NCBI GenBank assembly: GCA_039111635.1
Contig: JBCAQO010000117.1
Location: forward strand, 1-24,780
Reading direction: 5' to 3'
DNA from: Heterobasidion occidentale
Lineage: Eukaryota; Basidiomycota; Agaricomycetes; Russulales; Bondarzewiaceae
Length of the DNA: 24,780 bases
Each line of letters opens with the position of its first letter. Position 1 is the stretch's first letter. Below are positions 18,548 through 24,780 of this stretch, one piece after another. A program made the translations under genes and the position numbers. The notes under the pieces are model-generated. The model ran no database searches and had not been told where the DNA came from. It was given only the letters and a program-made list of their open reading frames with translations.

Positions 18548-18846
18548 TGTAGAAATACGGGCTAGAAGGTAATATCTCAGCGTCTATTAGAACACTAAGA
18601 AAGGCTATACGACATCTACCTAGAAGGTAATATCTATTCCAAAGTATTGTAAGTGTCAATCTGAGAGTATGTAATAGAAGCGGGCTCACCTCAGCGTCTA
18701 TTAGAACACTGAGGGAAGCCTGCGCTGGCCGCGCTCGTAGTACGAGTGCGGTGGCTGAGAACTGTATAGTATCTCGGTAATACCCGAGCCAATGAGAAGT
18801 GAGTTAAGTAATATGTAAGAAATAGGTGATTTGCCTTAATTCAACA
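18548..18846 (-). repeat. 3' LTR of copia B
   Basis: The LTR is 299 bp, starts TGTAGAAATACGGG and ends TTCAACA. Two internal motifs, CTAGAAGGTAATATCT and CAGCGTCTATTAGAACACT, each occur twice in alternating order. Confidence 0.95.
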
Positions 18847-18857
18847 CACCCCTCAAA
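18847..18857 (-). promoter_or_regulatory. Polypurine tract of copia B
   Basis: On the minus strand TTTGAGGGGTG lies directly before the 3' LTR. The pol stop codon (18855-18853) overlaps it, as in element A. Confidence 0.65.
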
Positions 18858-21800
18858 TCTCCTGAAGTCCGACTAGCTCTGCCATCTTCTCAACCTTCTG
18901 ACGAGCCAAGGGTTTGGTAAACCCATCAGCTGCCATTTCCCCTGTGGGGCAATATCGCAGCTCAATCAGGTTCTTCTCGATGATGTCGCGGATGAAATGG
19001 TATCGGATGTCGATGTGTTTTGTGCGGGAGTGGAAAGCATCATTCTTGGCGAGGGAGATAGCAGATAGATTGTCTCCAAATAGAATGGTCGGCACAGTCA
19101 AGGGGGAGAGTAAATTACTCAGAAGCATGCGAATCCATAGCGCTTCTTTCGTCGCATGAGCAAGTGCAACATACTCAGCTTCGGTGCTCGACTGAGCAAC
19201 AATGGTCTGTTTCTTAGAAGACCAAGAAACGGCACCACCATCGAACAGAAAAACGTATCCCGAGATTGAGCGTCGGTGTTCCTGACCTCCATGATCTGCG
19301 TCCGAGAATCCTTCAATACCTCGCTGTTCCCTTCCGAATGTCAACCACAGCTCCCGTGTTCCCTTCAAATACCTCAACAGTCGCTTTGCGGCTTCCCAAT
19401 GAGCACGTCCTGGATTCTGCATGAATTGCGAAAGGTACGATACCGCAAAACAAATGTCTGGTCGAGCAGCAACAGTGGCATACATAGCCGATCCGATGAG
19501 TTCCTGATAGGGGACATTACGCATTTCGGCATACTGCTGCGGCGTAGACGGGGACTGCAATGCAGAGAGATGGGTATTTGGATCCGTAGGAGTAGACAGT
19601 GGATTGGCGGATTCGAGATTAAAACGTGAGAGAATCGTGTCGATGTACGCTCGCTGAGACAAGGATATGGTCCGCGCCCCGCGATCGCGTTTGATCTCGA
19701 TACCGAGAAGCCAATGGATCTCGCCCAAGTCAGTCATCTCGAAGGCATCATTCAGAGCAGCTTTCATAGCCAGGATTCCATCAACGGTATCAGAGAAGAT
19801 TGACAGATCATCCACGGAGACTGAAATAATGGAGATTCCGGCCGAGTCTGGCTTGTAAAACACCCCATGTTCGACAGGACATACCACAAATCCCATTTTA
19901 GGAATGCATGGCTGAGTTTTTGATACCATCGACGATTGGACTGTTTTAGACCATAGATAGTCTTAAAAAGACGACAGACCTTGGCCTGGAGGCCGGGAGA
20001 GATGTACCCGGGAGGCTGCTTCATGTAGATCACCTCCTCGAGGTCCCCATTGAGGAAAGCGTTTTTGACATCCATCTGGTGGATCTCCCAGTCAAATCGG
20101 GCAGCGAGAGCGAGCAGAATTCGGATAGTCGTGAGTTTTGCGACCGGTGCGAAGGTGTCGCCATAGTCGAGTCCGGGGACTTGAGTGAAGCCTTGCGCGA
20201 CGAGGCGCGCCTTGTATTTGACAATCTCGCCTGACGCGCCCCGTTTGAGCTTGAAAACCCACTTGGAACCAACGACGTTCGCGTCGGGCGGCCTGTCGAC
20301 GAGAGTCCAGGTTTTGAGCTTGTGCATGCGAGCAAGCTCATCTTTGATTGCGGCGTCCCAACTCGGCCAGTCCGGTCGTTGCCGGGCTTCTTCAACATTG
20401 CGTGGCTCCAATCCCTCCGTCGTCTCTGCTCCCATGGCCCACTCAATGCCTTCCCATTTTCTCCCTACCATCTCCACCTCCTCCAGCTCTATTCGTTCCT
20501 CGTCAACGTCCCTCACGAATGCCTCCAGCGCTCCGGCTTGTAGCGCATCAGCCGCAGCACCCGCAGACGTGTCGTCAGCCTTGGGAGCGGCGCGCATGCC
20601 GCGCGGAACGACTGGCGCGCGCGCGCTGCCGGTCGTTGTTCCTTCTCCACGCTCAAGACGCCGGATGTAGTCGGAGGGTTTGGGAGTACGGCGGGGACGC
20701 GTCGTTTCGACGCTGGGGGGGGAGTCAGAGCGCTTGGCAATGAGTTCAGGTATGTTTGCATCGTTTGCAGCGCTAGCGTCTGGCTGCGCTTGAGCCGTGT
20801 CGTTGTACTGACTGTCCAAGGGGTTTTCAGGTCTTTCCTGCTCGTTCTTGAGCTGCGATGCGTCGGCGGCGCTCGGTGACGACGCATCCGGGGTGTCAGG
20901 TGCACTTGCGCGGCCTGCACCCTGCGCGGGCTTTTCTGGCGCTCGTACGTTCGCGTTCGGGTTGTCGATCTCGTCGACAACGACTTCCGGTAAAGGTGAG
21001 TCGTCCCAGCGAATGTTGCGCTCGACGCTGATCCTCCGTTTCGTCGGCCAATACACCAAGATGCCCTTGCTTTCAGCGCTATGGCCGACGAAGCGTCCTT
21101 CGTCAGCTTGCGCGTCGAGCTTGCTCCGCCCCTCGATTTTCACCCACACCCGGCATCCCCATACGTGGAGATTGCTCAGATCCGGCTTTGTGCCGTGGAC
21201 TTTCTCGTATGGTGTCGTACCTGCCAAGCTCCTCGACCCAGTCCGATTCCAGAGCCAGACAGCGTGCGACATGGCCGCGCCCCATAGAGACTTCGGGAGG
21301 CCTGACGCTATCAACAGTGCGCGGCCGCGTTCGACAACGGTACGTAGAAAACGTTCTGCCTTTCCATTTTGGGCTGACGAATCATGAACGGTCTTTTCGT
21401 GGATTGTCCCATTGTTTTTGAGGTGCGTTTCAAATTCGTCTGAGGTGTACTCCCCTCCGCGATCCGTGCGTAACGTGCCAACCTGAGTGACTCCGCGATG
21501 GCCTTTTAAGAAAGCCTCGTGCTGCACATAGTGACGAAAAGCCTCGCTCTTAGACCGTAAGAGTTTGAGGACAATCTCCTGCGAGTAGTCGTCCATGATG
21601 GGCATTGCGTACCGATAACCAGTGAGAGAGTTTACGGGCGCTGGACCCCATAAGTCAGAGTGTAGTAGCTCGCCATAGCGGGATGCTCGTGCACGCGTAC
21701 GTTCCTTCGGGAACGAGACCCGCGTCATCTTGGCCTGTACACAGGCTGTGCATAGCTCATGGTCGGCGGAGTGGTTGTCGAGGGTGATACCTTTGACTAG

Positions 21801-22330
21801 GCCATCAGTTATGAGTTTCTTTGCCGATTCGAGTGAGATGTGACCGAGTCTTTGGTGTAGCTCCTTCGCTGATAGCACGAGGTTGGCGGAAGCTTCTTCC
21901 TCTTCCCCCTCGCGTGTTATCAGGGGAGAACTCTCGGCCAGTTGTGCAGAACTTGAAAGCGTGTGATTAACTACTTTGTACAGGTTGTTCGTGTGAGGGA
22001 TGCGCGCGACAATGCGATTCGAAGGATCACTGATCTGGCAGATCCCATGTCGCAAGTGGATGGAGTAACCGGCTTCGTCAATGCGACTAGCCGAAATCAG
22101 GGTGATGGCGATGGATGGTGCATACAACACATCAAATAGGCGGACAGTGGTATTCCTGTTCCCATTCGGAAGTAGTACGGTGATGGTACCACGTCCAGTA
22201 GCCATGAAGGTGCGTTTATCGGCGGCGTGAATTGGTTTTGGCGGGATGCTGACAAAATCGGAGAATTCCTCGCGATAGGGAGACATATGGTGGCTCGCAC
22301 CGGTGTCGAGGCATCGTACGCGAGTCGTGG
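18853..22330 (-). pseudogene. Copia B pol: protease, integrase, reverse transcriptase, RNase H
   Basis: The polyprotein region reads from high to low coordinates. Protease: CLDTGASHHMS at about 22310-22280 (catalytic Asp in DTG). Pre-integrase: KELHQRLGHISLESAKK and ELCTACVQAKM. Integrase: HSDLWGPAPVNS, LRTDRGGEYTSDEF and NGKAERFLRTVVERGRALL, then AVWLWNRTGS. A long Asp/Pro/Ser-rich spacer follows. Reverse transcriptase: VGSKWVFKLKRG, YKARLVAQGFTQVPGLDY, YGLKQSNRRWYQKL; the frame then shifts by one base at an A run near 19895 and continues with SVSVDDLSIFS (catalytic Asp pair) and LGIEIKRD. RNase H: FSDADHGGQEHRRSISGY, DGGAVSWSSKKQT and HIDIRYHFIR, ending LVGLQEI. Apart from that shift pol is open throughout, so it has decayed little. 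Confidence 0.93.
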
Positions 22331-23324
22331 GCGAAGCTGCGGGTCGGCGATCAAAGCGGTCAAGTCGAAAGATGCTGAGAACCCAAATTCGGGGTTGTCC
22401 TCCTCAGCAAAAGCTATGTTTCCCGAGCTTGCATTACGAGTTTTCTTGTGTTCACCCGGTCGATGCGCGCCTGCCGGCCACTGTCCTTCCTTCCCTCCAC
22501 CGGGTCGGAAGCAGTCAGCAGCAATGTGGTTGGTCAGTCCACAGTTGTTACACTTCTTGCCACTCAATGACTGATTAGCCTTCTTCCCCCTCTTCCCCTT
22601 TCCCTTCTTGAAACCCCCTTGCGAGTAAAGGGCCGTCTCGTCAGACGGGGCCTTCTTCTCGAGTCGGGTTTGGATGGATCTTCGATCATACTCCTGTGTG
22701 ATATGTTGGAGTGTTCCATGAGGGGTAAGTTTCTGCGAGCTAAGCGATGCGGAAGTAGTGATCACTGATATCACAGACTCGTAGGATTTTGGAAGGGAGG
22801 ATAGGATTACGGCAAAAAATCGTCATCGCTGAGAGCACAGCCCATTCCGGTAAGTTGGTTTTGAAGTCCGAGGAGGCTATCGAGATGAGTGCGCACATCA
22901 CCACCTTCGATGCATCGAGTGTCGTGGATACGGCGTCGAACATCAATCTCAACCATCTTCCCCCGCTTCTCCGCAAGATCACAGAGTGCCGTCCAGACTT
23001 CTTTGGCGGTCGTTTTCTCCTTGATTCGATTGAGGATGGAGTCAGGAATGGTAGAGTAGATTTGCTGCTTGATGGCAGCCTCGCGCTGATTGTACTCGTC
23101 AACTTTCTCGATTGCTTTATCATATGCATCGATGACCTCGGTTTTTGCATCTGCCGGAGGAAGAGCTGGCTCCATTGGTTGCCGAGCGGTACCAGCCAGA
23201 TGTCGCGACAAGCCAACCTTGATTCAATGGCCGTCTTTACTCTATCTTTGTAGATTGGCCAGTTCGACAGATCTTCTGAGAGCTTTGTGATAGTTGTGAC
23301 GGTAATTGAGTTGGTGAGCGACAT
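22331..23324 (-). pseudogene. Copia B gag
   Basis: The start codon at 23324-23322 follows the primer binding site by 12 bases: MSLTNSITVTTITKL, then NWPIYKDRVKTAIESR. Near 23215 the frame changes and continues with HLAGTARQPMEPALPPADAK, KEVWTALCDLAEKRGKMVEI and a copia gag helix region (THLDSLLGLQNQLTGMG). At the A/T run 22814-22819 it changes again to ILSSLPKSYESVISVITTS. A zinc knuckle CNNCGLTNHIAADC (CX2CX4HX4C) lies near 22540. The gag frame meets the protease frame near 22340 with an offset of one, which may be a third indel or a relic of frameshift expression. One of the two breaks inside gag lies in a homopolymer. Confidence 0.88.
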
Positions 23325-23336
23325 GGCAGGTCCGCA

Positions 23337-23348
23337 GGGCCCATAACC
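23337..23348 (-). promoter_or_regulatory. Primer binding site of copia B (initiator tRNA-Met anticodon region)
   Basis: GGTTATGGGCCC on the minus strand directly follows the 5' LTR. It is the exact complement of GGGCCCATAACC, the anticodon stem-loop of eukaryotic initiator tRNA-Met. Priming from an internal tRNA fragment is known for Drosophila copia and several fungal relatives. Confidence 0.85.
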
Positions 23349-23647
23349 TGTAGAAATACGGGCTAGAAGGTAATATCTCAGCGTCTATTAGAACACTAAG
23401 AAAGGCTATACGACATCTACCTAGAAGGTAATATCTATTCCAAAGTATTGTAAGTGTCAATCTGAGAGTATGTAATAGAAGCGGGCTCACCTCAGCGTCT
23501 ATTAGAACACTGAGGGAAGCCTGCGCTGCCGCGCTCGTAGTACGAGCGCGGTGGCTGAGAACTGTATAGTATCTCGGTAATACCCGAGCCAATGAGAAGT
23601 GAGTTAAGTAATATGTAAGAAATTAGGTGATTTGCCTTAATTCAACA
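23349..23647 (-). repeat. 5' LTR of copia B
   Basis: This 299-bp LTR is nearly identical to 18548-18846; differences are a G lost in the GCTGGCC context, one T/C change shortly after, and one extra T in AAATTAGG. Confidence 0.95.
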
Positions 23648-23652
23648 GGCAG
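23648..23652. repeat. Target-site duplication of copia B (right)
   Basis: This second copy of GGCAG overlaps the first base of the primer binding region of element A. Confidence 0.9.
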
Positions 23653-23663
23653 GGCCATAAACC
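23652..23663 (-). promoter_or_regulatory. Degenerate primer binding site of copia A
   Basis: GGTTTATGGCCC on the minus strand sits beside the A 5' LTR. It resembles the tRNA-iMet anticodon complement GGTTATGGGCCC but has one extra T and one G fewer, so pairing would be weakened. Confidence 0.7.
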
Positions 23664-23960
23664 TGTAGAAATCTAGAGTAGAACTGACTCAGCTCGCACG
23701 AGTAACGCGAAGGTCATATATTCCACCTAGAGTAGAACTGACTACAATAGGGTAAGCAATAGATGGAAAGGTAAACTATATGGGGCTCACCTCAGCCTCG
23801 CACGAGTAACGCGAAGGTCTGAGGAAGCCCGGACATGAGACCGCAAGTATATAACAGAAGATAGCAGTTCCGGTACCGAAAGAATAACAAATGTAAGGTA
23901 CGATACTTCCGTAAACCCCGAACTGCTCCGTAGTGCTCCGAGCGAGTTGCACCTTCAACA
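23664..23960 (-). repeat. 5' LTR of copia A
   Basis: This 297-bp LTR is the partner of 11247-11547. It carries the same doubled motif pairs, and the same bases (CACAG) follow it as precede the other LTR. Confidence 0.95.
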
Positions 23961-23965
23961 CACAG
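23961..23965. repeat. Target-site duplication of copia A (right)
   Basis: CACAG, matching 11242-11246. Confidence 0.9.
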
Positions 23966-24308
23966 GACAGCATGTATCGATCATGTCTGCTCGGTGCGTA
24001 GTGCGCATGCATTATTTTGTATTTGAGCTTCGAGAATGCTTAAGACTCAACTTACCGGGCACTAGCTAGTTCAAACATGGAGCGGCAGTACGGCCAGTGA
24101 CAGTAGAAGTGCCCATATAGTTCGCATTGTATATGTTTTAGTGTGAGGGACGGTAATATAACCCTTGCTTAGTTCGGTGCCTGTGGGCGCTTGAGCGTGT
24201 GGCTGTATACGAGTTTCTTCTGCATCATGATGCAGAATCGTGGCTAATAGACTGTTATTGGGCGCTCCAAATCACCTCCAGACTTTGCTTCCATGCCCAT
24301 TCATCGGA
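23966..24308. other. Host intergenic DNA upstream of the second NLR copy
   Basis: This is the continuation of the host sequence that was split by element A (its other side is 11083-11241). No gene is visible. A perfect 20-bp palindrome lies at 24218-24237. Confidence 0.6.
24218..24237. repeat. Perfect 20-bp palindrome
   Basis: Ten bases, TTCTGCATCA, are followed immediately by their reverse complement. It lies about 70 bp upstream of the first codon of the second NLR copy and could be a dimeric protein binding site or chance. Confidence 0.5.
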
Positions 24309-24780
24309 TATGGTAGGACACGACTCACACGTACAGTTCACTGAAATCTGGGTCACTGCGATCACTCAGTACAAGCGCGATACCAAGCATGATATCCTGC
24401 GAGGCCGACTCGAGGCCGACTCCCCTGATGCTCTTCTTGACATCATTGACAGCGAGCAGCACAAGTTCAGGGAGTATCGCAAGAGGGGACAGAAGATCAG
24501 GGATGTGCTCAAGCCTATCCTTCAGCTAACGGAGCTACTCTCGGAGACGGTCGGAGAAAGTCTAGCACACCAGTGAGCACCATCGCTACCGTCAGTCGAA
24601 ACTGCGATCACAGATGTCCATGATGCTTATTGCCAGGTTCACCCACCAGCAAAGGCGATATCTGTCGCTGTATGTGTTCTTTTAAAGGTAGCAATTCAGT
24701 GCTTATTTGTGGACAAGTCCAACTTATCTGTGAGTCACAGGCTGCGAAGAATGTCAGCACCCACTATGAACACGATCGTC
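24309..24780 (+). pseudogene. Second, broken NLR N-terminus, paralogue of the gene at 5246
   Basis: From MVGHDSH at 24309 the frame reads QYKRDTKHDILRGRLEAD, HKFREYRKRG and KIRDVLKPILQLTELLSE, over half identical to residues 30-130 of the NLR at 5246. An in-frame TGA at 24574-24576 interrupts it; beyond that the same frame continues with HPPAKAISVAVCVLLK to a GT-AG intron at 24688-24740. The intron is in exactly the same place as intron 1 of the first copy, and the next exon begins AAKNV in both. A one-base insertion near 24764 (GAACACG against GACACG) then shifts the frame. The gene runs off the window. The nonsense codon plus the frameshift indicate a pseudogene unless both are sequence errors. 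Confidence 0.78.

Larger units (their letters stand above)
18548..23647 (-). mobile_element. Ty1/copia retrotransposon B, full-length, nested in A
   Basis: This 5100-bp element lies in the minus orientation with 299-bp LTRs at both ends, a 5-bp target duplication, a primer binding site, gag, pol and a purine-rich tract. The LTRs differ by one substitution and two one-base length changes, so the insertion is recent and younger than element A, into whose leader it inserted. It belongs to a different copia lineage than A: the LTR bodies are dissimilar and the proteins diverged. Four frame breaks interrupt gag and pol. Confidence 0.95.
11247..23960 (-). mobile_element. Ty1/copia retrotransposon A, interrupted by three insertions
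   Basis: This LTR retrotransposon lies on the minus strand: the 5' LTR is at 23664-23960 and the 3' LTR at 11247-11547. The gene order gag, protease, integrase, reverse transcriptase, RNase H is that of Ty1/copia. The span of 12.7 kb includes copia B plus its duplication (5105 bp), an inverted-repeat element of about 1971 bp, and an 833-bp LTR-like segment. Removing them leaves about 4.8 kb, normal for the family. Its gag and pol contain several frameshifts, and the primer binding region abuts the B insertion, so it cannot move on its own. Confidence 0.93.

Noticed and set aside
18993..19929. A separate host gene for the second reverse-transcriptase half of copia B
   Set aside because: It is the direct continuation of the same RT domain after a one-base shift at an A run.

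Overview
The window looks like a gene-poor, transposon-rich stretch of a filamentous basidiomycete genome, probably Agaricomycetes. Host genes have many short GT-AG introns (49 to 180 nt, mostly 49 to 72). The gene families (DNMT1-type methyltransferase tail, EH-domain Irs4-like protein, NACHT-ankyrin NLR) and the Ty1/copia elements primed from inside initiator tRNA-Met fit that group. The species cannot be named from sequence alone.

Left part (1-9148), host genes. Position 1-539 is the 3' end of a C5-cytosine DNA methyltransferase gene on the + strand. A 123-residue MTH1187/UPF0045-type (Ecm15-like, thiamine-binding) protein lies on the - strand at 1208-1899. It is spread over six exons, one of them only 5 nt long. 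It diverges, across 122 bp, from an Irs4-like EH-domain protein (2022-4178, +). A seven-exon NACHT-ankyrin STAND protein follows (5246-9148, +). Its last ankyrin repeats appear to have been cut off by a nonsense codon and a frameshift.

Middle part (9149-11246), repeats. This holds decayed ankyrin sequence, an almost perfect 306-bp inverted repeat around a 146-bp spacer, and a second inverted-repeat-bounded segment with a tRNA-like A/B box pair.

Right part (11247-23960), nested transposons. One Ty1/copia element (A, - strand) is bounded by LTRs of 301 and 297 bp and a 5-bp target duplication CACAG. It has been invaded three times: by a 1.97-kb inverted-repeat element inside its RNase H domain, by an 833-bp LTR-like segment between gag and protease, and by a second complete copia element (B, 18548-23647, duplication GGCAG) beside its primer binding site. 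Both copia elements have several frameshifts in gag and pol. The LTRs of B differ at only three places.

Right edge (24309-24780). A diverged, broken copy of the N-terminus of the NLR at 5246 restarts here, with a conserved intron position. The transposon nest therefore sits between two NLR paralogues, a picture of birth and death in a fungal NLR cluster.

No CRISPR arrays, rRNA genes or intact tRNA genes were seen. The least expected observations are the 5-nt exon, the NLR P-loop encoded by a 25-nt exon, the alternating repeat pattern shared by two unrelated LTRs, and the inverted-repeat element with ATATCCCC-type subterminal repeats.
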